64,000 nucleotides of DNA, from positions 1 to 64,000 of the forward strand of contig JAGFNQ010001609.1 in NCBI GenBank assembly GCA_024364735.1. The letters are read 5' to 3'. The DNA comes from Boesenbergia rotunda. Taxonomy: Eukaryota > Streptophyta > Magnoliopsida > Zingiberales > Zingiberaceae. Shown piece after piece: positions 42,584 to 53,826 of the stretch. Made by a program: the position numbers and the translations under genes. How positions within the stretch are numbered: position 1 is the first letter of the stretch; each line of letters begins with the position of its first letter. Below the pieces are notes generated by a model, which worked only from the letters and a program-made list of their open reading frames with translations, was not told the DNA's origin and ran no database searches.

Positions 42584-43947
42584 ATCTCCCTCTTTTTGAT
42601 TTATGACAACCCGATTCAAAAAGTTAAGTTAATCATAGCAGATGATACATCAGTTTAGTTCCCTCCCCCTGGAAGGAATCTCCCCCTTGATTTTTCAAAA
42701 ATTCATGGGGTTTTTGAAAATATGTTTTAAGTCTAAAGATGGATTTTCCTTACACTTTTTAACAGAAACTTTAGAGTCAAATTTTCCAAAAATAATTTTG
42801 GTTGTGTACTTTGGAAAATTTAAATACTTAGAGAAATTTTGAAAACTTAAGTTTAAAAGTACTTAAAAAATTTGAAATCTTAAGTTTAAAGTGCTTAGAA
42901 AAATTTTGAAATCTTAAGTTTGAAGTACTTAGAAAAATTTTGAAATTTTAAGTTTGAAGTACTTAGAAAAATTTTGAAATTTTAAGTACTTTGAAGATTT
43001 TGAAAACTTAAGTTTAAAGTATTTAAAAAAAATTTTGAAATCTTGAGTACTTTGAAGATTTTGAAAACTTAAGTTCAAAGTACTTAGAAAAATTTTAAAA
43101 TCTTAAGTTTAAATGTACTTAAAAAACTCTTTGAATAAAGGATAGAGTTTTTGAATTTTGAACCAAAATTGACTTTTAAAGATTAAGTGTTTTTTGAATA
43201 AAGGATAGAGTTTTTGAATTTTGAACCAAAATTGACTTTGAATTTTGAAAAAATTTTGAAAAAAATTTTAAACAAAATTTAAACTCTTTCTCCTTTGCTT
43301 ATCTCTCCCCCTTTGCCATATATCAAAAATACAGGAATATAGCAAACAAGCAGATTGCATAATAAAAAATAAAACTGCCTAATTTGCTGTGCTGAACCAA
43401 TTCAAGAATTGAACTAAATCAAACCAGTTTCAATTTCTCGTTTAGGATCCTGTCTAACTCGATTAGCTACTTACTAACTGTTATAAATAGTAGTTTTCGC
43501 TAGGGTTAGTCAAGTTAAGTGTTCTGTTCAAGTTAGATTTTCTAAACTTTGACACATAACTTGATCAATGTATAAGTTCTATTTAGTGCCCCAATTACTG
43601 CAGATGCACTGACTTAAAGCATCTTGAATTAAGGCAAAGTCCTAAGTATCTCAACTCATTCTAGGTTATTAATCAAAAGTACCCTAAGGTACTTGTGAGA
43701 TGCTGGCTTCTAAATCTATAGGTGCATGAGTTCTAGGGTTAGGGCCTAGGCTAAGTCCATTTACGAAAAAGCCTTAGTTTTGAAGGGGGTAGTTTTAGAA
43801 TAAAACTAAGTCGAAAATTTTATTTTTAAAAGCTTTTTCAACAAATAAGTAGAAGCTGATTTTGAAATTAAGTAAAGCAGTTTTAAGACTATTTTTTTTT
43901 AAACTGATTTTCAAATCAAGTAAAGCAATAGGAAACTGAAAGTTAAC
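42584..43947 (-). other. Sir4 PPT and post-pol region with tandem array
   Basis: AT-rich non-coding DNA. A 35-bp tandem array (AGTACTTAGAAAAATTTTGA words) runs from about 42820 to 43130, and a roughly 55-bp word is duplicated at 43137-43240. No gene seen. Confidence 0.8.
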
Positions 43948-46900
43948 CTATTCTACTAAGCACAGTCCTAACTGCCTTCTTAGTGAGCTGAACTCAGACT
44001 CAGGTAGGGGTTTAGTGAAAATGTCAGCTAAGTTAGATTTAGAGTCTACATGCTTAAGGACTATTTCACCCCTGGCTACATAGTCTCTTACAAAGTGGTG
44101 TTTAACTTCTATGTGTTTAGTCTTGGAATGTTGGATTGGATTCTTAGTTAGATTAATCGAGCTTATGTTGTCAATGAAGACTTGCGTTTGAGTGTAGTTA
44201 AGCTGGAAATCCTTAAGAGTGTGCATCATACATAGTAATTGTGCTACACATTCTCCTAAAGCAACATACTCAGCTTCAGTTGTAGATAGAGCTACACAGT
44301 GTTGTTTTCTGCTGCACCAACTGACTAGACTATTTCCTAATAGTTGGCAGCTCCCACTTGTGCTCTTTCTATCTAATTTGCAACCAGCATAGTCAGAATC
44401 CGAATATCCTGACAAGTCAAAGGTTGAGGTCCTAGGATACCAAATCCTACATTTAGGGTGCCCTTAACATATCTTAGTATTATTTTTAGGGCTGCTAAGT
44501 GCGTTTCCTTAGCATAGGTTTGGAATCTAGCACACATTCCTACAGCAAAAAGAATATCAGGTCTGCTTGCTGTTAGGTACAGTAGACTTCCTATCATGCT
44601 TCTATAGAGTTTAAGGTCTATTGGTTTACCAGTATGGTCACTATCTATTTTCACATTTGTGGCCATGGGGGTACTTATGCTTTTAGAGTTATCCATTTTA
44701 AATTTCTTTACTAATTCTTTAGCATATTTGGATTGATGACGTAGTTTCCATCCCTAGTTTGTTTAATTTGTAACCCTAAGAAAAAGTTAAGCTCACCAAG
44801 TAAGCTCATTTCAAATTCATTTTCCATTATTTTAACAAATTCTTTTAGAAAGTTTGAGTTGGTGGACCCAAAAAATTATGTCAACTACGTAGATTTGGGC
44901 AATAAATATATCTTTTCCTAGGGTCGTAATAAATAGGGTTGAATCAATTTGACCTTGTTTAAATTCTTTAGAAATTAAGTAAGTTGATAAGCGTTCGTAT
45001 CAGGCCCTAGGTGCTTGTTTTAACTCATATAGTGCTTTAGTGAGTTTGTAAACGTGGTTAGGTCTTTCTATGTCCTCAAACCCAGGGGGTTGTCCTACAT
45101 AAACTTCTTCTTTAATGAATCCATTTAGAAAGGCTGACTTTACATCCATTTGGTATAGCTTGAAACCTTTATGGGATGCAAAGGCTAATAACATCCTAAT
45201 GGACTCAAGTCTAGCTACTGGGGCATATGTTTCGTCATAATCTAACTCTTCTACTTGGCTGAATCCTTTCGCTACTAAGCGGGCTTTATTTCTGACTATC
45301 TTTCCTTGATCATTAACTTATTCCTAATAACCACTTAGTGTCAATGACAGATTTGCCCTCAGGTTTAGGTACTAGTTCCCAAACTTGGTTCCTCTCAAAT
45401 TGGGCTAGCTCTTCTTGCATCGCTATGATCCAATCAGGATCAGGTAAGGCTTCTTCTATAGTCTTAGGTTCTATTTTTGAGATCATTGCTATCTGACTAA
45501 GGTTTCTATAGGAAGACCTAGTTCTGACTCCTAGGGTTGGATCACCCACAATTTGATCGGTTGGGTGACTGAGCCTGGGTTTCTTGGTTTTTCTAGTACT
45601 TGGTTCAGCCTCAGGTCTGTCTGGTTGGTTTGGTTCACTATTTGATACAACTATTTGAGTAGGTTCAATTATTGGTTCAATAGTTGATTCAATTAACTCA
45701 TTAGTTGGTTCAATAGTCAGTTCATTTATGGGATCAACTAAGGATTCAACTGTTTGTTCATTATCTTCTTGATCAGAAGTTTGATTTAGATTATCAGATT
45801 TTGAGTTAATTTCTTCATTAAATATTAAATTGGTTGTTTCTTCGATTTTCTTAGTTTGTTTGTTGGTTTACAGGCTCTACTTGTGGTTGAATATCCTAGG
45901 AAGATACCTGGGGTTGACTTAGACTGGAATTTTCCTAGATAGTCTTTGGTGTTTAGGATATGGACTTTACATCCAAAGACTCTTAAGTAATGTAGATTTG
46001 GAAGTCTATGATAGTATAATTCATAGGGTGTTTTGTTGTGTCTCTTGTTAATCAGGACCCTATTTTGAATGTAGCAAGCCATACTAACTGCTTCTGCCCA
46101 ATATTGATTGACTAGTTTGAATTCGTTGAGTATAGCCCTAGAGGCTTCCTGTAGGGTTCTATTTCTTCTTTCAACTATCCCATTTTGCTGTGGGGTTCTA
46201 GGACACGAAAATTCATATATGTACCCATTTACCTTACAGAATTCCTCGAACCGTTGATTTTCAAACTCTCCTCCGTGGTCACTCCTAAGTCTTTTAATCT
46301 TAGTGTCGTTTTGATTTTCAATTAACTTATAAAATTCATTGAATAGGTTCAGGGTTTCATCTTGGTCTTTAGAAACCTAACCCAGGTAAATCTAGAGTAA
46401 TCATCAACTATTACTAAGCAGTACCAGTTTCCGCTTAGTGACTTGGCTCCATGTGAATCAAATAGGTCAAGGTGCAGGAGCTCAAGTATGGTTTGAGTTT
46501 GATCAGATTGGATTAGTTTGTGACTAGACCTGGTTTGTTTACCTTGATTACATGATTCACATATTAAGTTTTCATGATTTTTAATTTTAGGGATACCTTT
46601 AATTAGTCCAAGTTGGGTGATTTTTGAAATAATTCTTAGGTTACTATGACCTAGTCTCCTATACCAGAGGTTTGATTGTTCTAACTGAGTTAACATGCAT
46701 TTAGGTACTAGGGGTAGATTTATAGTGTAAACATTATTTTTCCTAGTGCCCTTAAGCATGACTTTTGAGTCTTGCAGGTTTCTAATCAGGCAGTTAGAAT
46801 TGTTGAAGGTAACTACATAACCAGAATCACACAACTGACTTATGCTAAGCAGGTTAAAATTAAAATTTTCAACCAAAAGTACTTTCTTAATAACAAAGTT

Positions 46901-47078
46901 AGATTTAAGTTCAATATTACCTGACCCAATTACCTTGAGTGTAGCATTGTTGCCAAATGCCACTGAGCCTAGGTTCTTGAACTTGAATTTGGTGAATTTC
47001 AATTTATCTCCAGTCATGTGTTTGGAGCAACCGCTATCCAACATCCATTGGTCCAAATCTTTATGTTCCTACACATAA
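43948..47078 (-). pseudogene. pol: Sir4 pol: protease, integrase, RT, RNase H, frameshifted
   Basis: Full-length pol in Ty1/copia order. Protease with DSGCSKHMTG near 47030; GAG-pre-integrase with the LWYRRLGHSN ... CESCNQGKQTRS zinc-type block; integrase core with DDYSRFTW near 46380 and the TPQQNGIVERRNR block near 46170; linker; RT from MGDPTLGVRTRSS (45549); RNase H to DIFTKPLPESEF (43980). At least four frameshifts (about 46360, 45830, 45310 and 44410) break it. The RT catalytic box at 44880-44891 reads YVVD instead of YVDD, and a one-base insertion lies just after it. This is the most complete Sir1/3/4 family pol in the window, and it is dead. Confidence 0.92.
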
Positions 47079-47779
47079 AGAGTTTTGTTGATTTGGATCC
47101 AATTAGAATCAAGAATATCTTAAATTGATTTTCACAACCTAGTCTGTCTCACCCAAATCTAGGGTTATCAATCACGTTAGCCTTATAGGTTTTGTGAGAC
47201 AGGTTTTGGTAAATAAATTTTTGAAAAACATGATTTATTTTGAAAGACTTAATTTAATTTTGAAAGCAATCAATTTATTTTTAATTTAAAAAAATATTTG
47301 AATCTATAATTAACTGAACGTTTGTGTTAGATTCGAATTTGACAGAGACTAGTTTGAATTTGAATTTCAACGATTGGCTTCCAGGTCTTGGCGAGGCACT
47401 AGGCCTTCTTTGGCCGTAGCCTTATTGGATCATCAACCCTTTCCTTGACAAAGCCTTTCAGTGAAATTTTATTTTCAAAATTAATCTTTGAAAAATTCTG
47501 GTCTAACTAATTTGGGTCTTGGATCGGTAGCTTCGGCTAGTTTCACCAGTCTAAAGAGACCAAGTAAAGAATACTTGTCCTTATTAGAATTGGTTTCCCT
47601 AACGTACTATCATCTCACCGCCACCCAATACTATGTTGTCAAATTTCAGTTAAGTTGTTCAGTCCTTAAACTAACCATTCCTAATTCTAAACATGGCAAA
47701 TTGTAGAAATTAAATAAACAAGCAAACATGCAATTAAAAAACAAAGAAAGTTGGATTTTATCTAACAATAAATATGGTT
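47079..47779 (-). other. Sir4 stretch between gag and pol
   Basis: About 700 bases of AT-rich sequence with stops in all frames between the gag-like end and the protease. Not recognisable as coding. It could be a decayed linker or a property of this family. Confidence 0.5.
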
Positions 47780-48996
47780 TTTAATTTGGCTCCCCCTGGA
47801 CTAAAGCCACGATAATGGTTTGGCAAGATATGAATCTTGTCCTTAGGGATCCAATACTGATTTGATCCAGTTTGTTTGTTCAGGCACAGTTTAGGTACCC
47901 ATGCCTGAACTTTAGGTCTGGATTGGTTCATTACAGCATAATAGGATCATTGCCTAGATTTGGTTCTATAGCCTAGTCCGGATCGATTTAGAACCGACTT
48001 CTGTTTTCCAAGAATCATGTCAAGACCCTTGGAACCAGAAGTGAATCATTCTAAGGCAGATCTAAGATCCTTAACTTGAGTTTTCAAGAAAGAGTTCTCT
48101 GAGTCAAGTTTTTCAACTTGAGCAGAGGTTCCTTCTTGAACCTTCTCAGTTAAGGATTCAGAGTCTGCTCTCTCTTTTAGGAGTTTTACTTCCTGTCGGA
48201 GAGTTCGACTTGGAGTTTAGCTTTCGCCAAATCTCGAGAAGATAGGATATCAATTCACATAATTGTACTCTAGAAAATCCACTTACAGTGATTTCACCAT
48301 TTTCTGAAAATGTGAGTTTTCCATCGTTCTGCTCTGATTCTGACTCGGTCTCAAGTTCTTCGGAGGCAATCAGAGCTAATAGGTTTGACTAGGGTGCCTC
48401 TTTTTCTTCTTCTGACAAAGATTCGTCCCAGGTTGCTTGGAGTGCTTTCTTTCTTCTTGTCTTCTTGGTCTCTTTTAGGTTCGGACACTCCGTCTTGTAG
48501 TGACCTTTCTTCTTGCACTCGTAGCAGGTCACGTTGGGCTTGTTCTTTTCTTTTACGGGTTCAGCTGGTTCGTCCTTTCTTCGGCTTGTTTTTTGTCTGT
48601 TGGTTTGGTTCTTCAATTCTTTGTAGTAGCTTCGTGCCAGTCGGACCAGCTTAGGTCGATTTCCTTCTTCATCTTCTGAGTCTGAGTCTGAGTTAGACTC
48701 GGGTTCAGGTTGAGGCTTCTTCTTCGTTGTCCTTCCAGTTTTTCCTGCAACAAAGGCAATACCTTTCTCGGCTAGATTGCAGTTAGTCTGTTCGTGTAAT
48801 TCTAATTTAGAGAACAATTCATCTAATTTAATTTTAGAGAGGTCCCTTGAAACCTTGTATGCATCTACCATGGATGCCCACAAGGTGTTTCTTGGGAAAG
48901 CATTTAAAGCGTACCTTATTAGGTCACGGTTTTCAACCTTGTGACCAATAGTGTTTAGACCGTGTTGATGCAGTCTGGCCCTGATTGTTGTTTTGG
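47780..48996 (-). pseudogene. gag: Sir4 gag (partial)
   Basis: Best part is 48389-48883: the MVDAYKVSRDLSKIKLDELFSKLELHE segment (also in Sir5 Gag), an acidic Glu/Asp/Ser run, and a zinc knuckle CYECKKKGHYKTEC (exact CX2CX4HX4C). Downstream, frames are broken but a KVQAWVPK ... WIPK tail near 47800-47910 matches the KAWVPKSCL ... VWVPK end of Sir5 Gag. The N-terminal part is lost at the Sir5 insertion, with an apparent small deletion just before it (around 48960). Confidence 0.8.
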
Positions 48997-49179
48997 TGTT
49001 GACAACAATTTTAGTTTAGGGTGATGATTATGATGATTATGATTAAGTCCTGATCGAGGATTAGGTATGATATGGAAAATCCTAACCTGGGAGGTTAGGT
49101 GTGATGATTATGATGATTATGATTAAGTCCTGATCGAGGATTAGGCATGATATGGAAAATCCTAACCTGGAGGTCTAGG

Positions 49180-49545
49180 TGTTGGAAAAGTCCTAATTCG
49201 GAAGGGTTGGGTGAAAAGTCCTAGCTTGGAGGGCTAGGTGAAAAGTCCTAACTTGGAGGGTTAGGTGCAAATTCCCATCCTGGAGAATTAGGTGAAAAAG
49301 TCCTGACTTGGAGGGTCAGGTGCCTAGCTTAGAGGGCTAGGTTGGATGATGTTCTAACTCGGAATAGTTGGGTGAAAAGTCCTAGCTTGGACGGCTAGGT
49401 GAAAAGTCCTAGCTTGGACGGCTAGGTGAAAAGTCCTAACTTGGAGGGTTAGGTGTAAATTCCCAACTTGGAGAGTTAGATGGAAAAATCCTTAGCTTGG
49501 AGGGCTAAGGTGGATGAATTCCTAGCTTGGAGGGCTAGGGTTGAG
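49180..49545 (+). repeat. Sir5 LTR minisatellite (AAAGTCCTAGCTTGGAGGG)
   Basis: About 12 units of 25-30 bp with the words CCTAGCTTGGAGGGCTAGGT and CCTAACTTGGAGGGTTAGGT. Each unit is itself partly self-complementary (CCTAGC ... GCTAGG). Confidence 0.93.
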
Positions 49546-49550
49546 TCACT

Positions 49551-50052
49551 GGATCGGTCTGGTGACCGATCAGGGACATTGGCACGCTGCTCCTTAGTGG
49601 ATCGGTCTGGTGACCGATCCAGCTATGTTTGATCGGACTGGTGACCGATCAGGGAGCGCACAGTGAGATTGGGAATCTACTGTGTGGCTCCTGATCGGAC
49701 CGGTGACCGATCAGGGAGCAGGCTGCTTCCTTGCTGTCTTGCTCCTGATCGATCTGGTGACCGATCAGGGAGCAAACGGTGAGTGAGTTCCCTTGCTAAT
49801 CAAAGTCTTGGATCGGTCCGGTGACCGATCAGGGATCTTGGATTTGATTAAAAAATAACTGTTCATCTGCCCTGATCGATCTGGGTGACCGATCAGGATC
49901 CATTCTGATCGATCTGGTGACCGATCAGGCTTAACCCTAATCGGTCTGGTGACCGATCAGGCGTGTATAGCTGCGAGAGCTGGGAATCCCAGCGAAGTAG
50001 TGGATCGATCTGGTGACCGATCCACACACCCTGGATCGGTCCGGTGACCGAT
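49551..50052. repeat. Eleven GATCGGTC-TGGT-GACCGATC hairpin units
   Basis: Units near 49553, 49598, 49630, 49692, 49746, 49809, 49871, 49905, 49936, 50002 and 50032. Right arms (GACCGATC) are invariant; left arms vary (GATCGGTC, GATCGATC, GATCGGAC). Spacing is irregular (30-65 bp), so this is not a simple tandem repeat. Confidence 0.97.
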
Positions 50053-51053
50053 CACTTTAATTCAAATTTCACTGTCAGACGTTGTCAGAGCGTCTGATCG
50101 TATCTGATTTGCTGATGTATGTTTCTGATATTTGATATGCTGCTTGATTTGCTGCTCTAATGCTCTGATTGAGTTTCAGGTGACAGGGGAGGATTCAAAC
50201 ACTCAAGGAGAAGTCAAAGAGTGCTTTCCTTGGAGCAGGTTTGTCTCTTTCTCATCTCAGGTTGCAACGGCGAGCTGCAGACTGGAGCTGAGACTGGAGC
50301 TTGACTGAGGGGAGCTCAGTGAGTCCAGAGATAGCTCAGTAGAGGCTGGCGTTGGCAGATGAGTAGCTGGGAGCTACAGAGATGTTGTCACTTGTCGCTT
50401 GGCGGAGAAACAAAAAGGAACGCGAGAAGGAGAGTTTGGAATCAGTTTTTCGTGCTCTTGAGTTCCTGTGTTACAAGCTTGCTGTTCTTGAGTTCTTCAA
50501 CCATTCTAAGCAAGCTATTGAGGAGCAATCATCATACTTGAGCGCTTGAAGGAGAAAACAAGAGGCTTGGAGTCCGACAGTGGGAAGACACGGAGCAGGG
50601 GTCTGCGTGAGATCGCCACTGGGTGGAGCTCAGGGAAGCTTGTTGTGTTTTGTCCTTGCTAAGTGTTTGAGTAAGATCCTTCTTGTTGTTGTTTCATTGT
50701 GCTCATTCTATATCATTGTTTGAAACACACTGTGGGAGGTTTCTCCACCGAGAAGGAGGTTGCTTCATATCCGGTGTTAACCGGGGCTTGATCTGCCGAC
50801 GATCAAGGGATCGCCCACCTCAAGGGCACGCCAAGGAGTAGGGGCAAGTTATCCCCGAACCTTGTAAACCTCCTTGTTAGCGATCTTGCTAGTCGTGTTT
50901 GTTTGCTTTCGTTTTGTTTTTCTGCACACTCTGTTTTCTACTCTTTCCGCTGTGCTACTGATATTTGAGTTGCAGAAATCGTGATAAGTTTCGAAGGAGA
51001 AAGTGGTTGTCTATATTCACCCCCCCCTCTATAGCCATCTCGTTCCCAACAAG

Positions 51054-51065
51054 TGGTATCAGAGC
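51054..51065 (+). other. PBS of Sir5
   Basis: TGGTATCAGAGC, two bases after the LTR end. Initiator tRNA-Met type. The gag ATG is only 45 bases further on. Confidence 0.92.
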
Positions 51066-51109
51066 AAGGGGCTCTATACACGGCTTAACAACCGAGAGTT
51101 TTCAACAAG

Positions 51110-52819
51110 ATGGCTTTGAGAGAAGGCTTCTCCACCACCCGACCTCCATTCTTTGATGGCGCCGACTTCCAATATTGGAGATCAAAAATGGAATACTATT
51201 TGAAGATGGATATCCATACGTGGTTCGCGGTGAAGGAAGGATTCATCCCTCCTAAGGATGATGAAGGCAAGGAACTCGAATCTTCGCGGTGGACTGCCGA
51301 ACAAACAAGGAAAAGTGAAGCCGACGCTAAGGCGGTTGTCACTCTACAATGTGGCATGAACAAAGACCAACTCATCAAGGTTGGTCCCTTCACAAGTGCA
51401 AAAGACTTGTGGAACAAACTCATAGAGCTCCATGAAGGCACCCGAGACTCGAGGATTGCAAAGAGGGACTTGTTCCTCAATCAACTTCAAAATCTCTCCA
51501 TGAAGGAGAATGAGTCGGTAAGTGAGCTCCATAGCCGGTTCAAGGAAGTTCTTAATGGACTTCATTCAATTGATGAAAAGGTCGAGAATCGCGACCTTGT
51601 GAGGTATGTCTTGAAAGCATTTCCAAGGAATGCTTTGTGGTCATCCATGGTGGATGCCTACAAAGTATCCAAGGATTTATCTATTGTAAAGTTAGATGAT
51701 TTATTTTGTGAGATGGAATTGCATGAGATGACTAACAAAGGCCCCAAGGAGAAGGGGATTGCCTTAGTTGCAGGGGACCGGATCAACAAGAAGAAGAAGG
51801 AGAAGTGAAGGAGAAGGATCTTTCATCATCTTCATCCTCCTCCGAATCCGAGTCAAACTCAAGAGGAAGATGGCAGTGGCTCCTCTTCATCCGAAATGGC
51901 GAACTTCGTGCGGAGGATGATGCGAAGAGACCGACGTTTCAAAAGGAGAGGTAACACTAGTGAATTCAAGCTTGATAAGAATAATGCATCTTGCTTTGAG
52001 TGTGGTAGGAAAGGGCATTTCAAGAATGAATGTCCGAAGCTTAAGAAGGAGGAGAAACCTAAAAGAAAAGAAGAGAAATCCAAGAAGAAGAAGAAAGCTT
52101 TGAAGGCTTCTTGGGATGAGTCATCTTCTAGTTCATCCGATGATGAGAAGGAGGAGAAGAGCACAAGGCAAGTGGCTCTCATGGCTCTTGGAGAGGAGAG
52201 CAGTGAAGAATCTTCAAGCTCCTCAAACGCGGCTTCATCATCTTCGGATGATGAAGAGGTAACTTCTCCCGAGCTTGAAAAATGTTATAGAGCAATTGCA
52301 TGTTTAACTAGTATGCTTAAGAAATCCAAAAACAAAGTTAAAGCATTGCAATTAGAGATTGATCAATTGAAAGCTTCTAGGGATGATAACATTGATGACT
52401 TGCATGTTGAATTACTAGAAGATGAAATTAAATCTTTGAAACATGAAATTGTAAGCTTGAAATCCTCTAAGGTTGAGGAAATCAGTGATTTGCATGATAA
52501 TGAGTTAGTGGAGGAAAATCAATCATTGAAGAGTGAAGTTGAGAAGCTCAAGAATATTCTTGGGAAATTCTCAAATAGCTCTAAGACCTTAGATATGATT
52601 TTAAATGCCCAAAGAGCGGTTTACAATAGGGCCGGTATTGGGTATCGCCCTAAGGAACCCTCTTTTGTATCTCTCATGTCTAGGAATGACATGAGACAAT
52701 CTAGGACACCCAAAATCCAAAAGAAAGTTGTCAAGGCATGGGTGCCAAAGTCATGCTTAGTTGATGCTTTAGGTCCCAAGGTTTGGGTACCTAAGACTTC
52801 TATTTTTCGAATTGTGTAG
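51110..52819 (+). CDS. gag: Sir5 gag, nearly intact (one local frame disturbance)
   Basis: Gag from ATG 51110, 45 bases after the PBS. Residues 1-215: copia Gag domain (RPPFFDGADFQYWRSKME, AKDLWNKLIELHEGT, SVSELHSRFKEVLNGL, LDDLFCEMELHE). A TGA at 51806 ends the first 232 codons. The frame resumes at 51896, and the 51800-51870 stretch reads sensibly (a Ser/Glu run) only in another frame, so two small indels cancel out. After it: zinc knuckle CFECGRKGHFKNEC, Lys-rich and Ser-rich runs, a long coiled coil (about 52320-52600) and the KAWVPKSCL / KVWVPKTS tail. Ends at TAG 52817, in the same frame as pol. Gag builds the particle and binds RNA. Confidence 0.85.
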
Positions 52820-52822
52820 GTT

Positions 52823-53826
52823 ATGATTGAGGGGGAGCATCTATCAACTTGGTTCGTTGATAGTGGATGCTCCAAACACATGACCGGGGATAGATCATTG
52901 TTTACCACATTTCACAAGAAGAGTAGAGGTAATGTATCATTTGGTAACAATGGTAGCCTTAAGGTCATAGGAATAGGAGACATTCAAATATCTGAATGTC
53001 TTAAAATCTCAAATGTCCTTCTAGTCAAGGGGATGAAGTTTAATCTCCTAAGTGTCAGTCAATTGTGTGACACGGGTTACACAATTAACTTCCAACCAAG
53101 TCAATGTCTAGTTAGACAAAATGACACCTTGGACACGGTACTAGTAGGAGCAAGAGTAGACAATATTTATCAAGTTTCATTTAAAAGTGCTACTAATGCT
53201 TTTGCTAAGTGTTTCATGTCAAAAGAAGAAGAGTCCACTCTTTGGCACCGGAGACTAGCACATGTGAACATGAAGAACATCCGGAAGTTGGCCAACAAGG
53301 GACTAGTTCGAGGCTTACCATGCATCAAGTATGGAAAAGATAAATTATGTGATGCGTGTCAAATGGGTAAGCAAACAAAATCTGCACATAAAGGTAAAAG
53401 CACTGTAAGTACTTCCAATGCTTTAGATTTAATTCACATGGATCTATTTGATTGTAGTACCATCATATCATTAAATGGAAGTAGATATTGCTTTGTTATC
53501 ATTGATGATTTTACTAGATATACTTGGACTTACTTTTTAAAACATAAGGATCAAACCTTAGATATTTTCATTTCTTTTTGTAGAAGGGTTGAAAATGAGA
53601 AATCATCAACAATTAAGACAATAAGAAGTGATCATGGAGGTGAATTTCGAAACCAAAGGTTTCTAGAATTTTGTCAAGATAAGGGTTATAGGCATGAGTT
53701 CTCTACTCCTAGAACACCACAACAAAATGGTGTTGTAGAGAGGAAGAACCGTGTTCTTCAAGAGGCTGCACGAAGTATGCTTAATGAGTACTCACTCCCG
53801 AGTTACTTATGGGCTGAAGCTGTAAA
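52823..53826 (+). CDS. pol: Sir5 pol, first part: protease, GAG-pre-integrase, integrase core
   Basis: Starts one codon after the gag TAG, in the same frame (ATG 52823). Protease with VDSGCSKHMTG and the NLLSVSQLCD block; GAG-pre-integrase LWHRRLAHVNMKNI ... CDACQMGKQTKSAHK; integrase catalytic core with HMDLFD, IIDDFTRYTW, RSDHGGEF and TPQQNGVVERKNR, giving D, D and E. Open up to WAEAVN at 53826, where CopF is inserted. The gene resumes at 63796 without any other lesion. An element this intact may have been active recently. Confidence 0.9.
53822..53826 (+). repeat. Target site duplication GTAAA (left)
   Basis: Identical to 63796-63800. Removing CopF and one copy rejoins the Sir5 integrase in frame. 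Confidence 0.97.

Larger units (their letters stand above)
41282..48996 (-). mobile_element. Sir4: Sirevirus-type Ty1/copia element
   Basis: Minus strand: 3' LTR, PPT, post-pol repeats, pol, inter-gene stretch and gag, where Sir5 interrupts. It lies in the Sir3 integrase: the left flank CCTGT (41277-41281) is exactly where the Sir4 copy of the same gene reads CCTGTAGGG (46148), so the break is inside an otherwise homologous gene. The 5' LTR is beyond the window. Confidence 0.87.
48997..51051 (+). repeat. Sir5 5' LTR (about 2055 bp)
   Basis: Ends ATTCACCCCCCCC...CCCAACA, two bases before the PBS. Contains direct repeats near 49023-49180 (two copies of a roughly 79-bp word), a minisatellite (49180-49545), a hairpin array (49551-50052) and an R/U5-like GC-moderate part. 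No gene; the frames near 50359 are not supported by any family. Confidence 0.87.

Noticed and set aside
49551..50052. CRISPR-like array (repeats with unique spacers)
   Set aside because: The repeats are hairpins with irregular spacing inside a plant LTR, with no cas genes and variable left arms.
50359..50541. Short coding region before Sir5 gag
   Set aside because: Lies inside the LTR, with no motif; TTG/ATG starts are chance.
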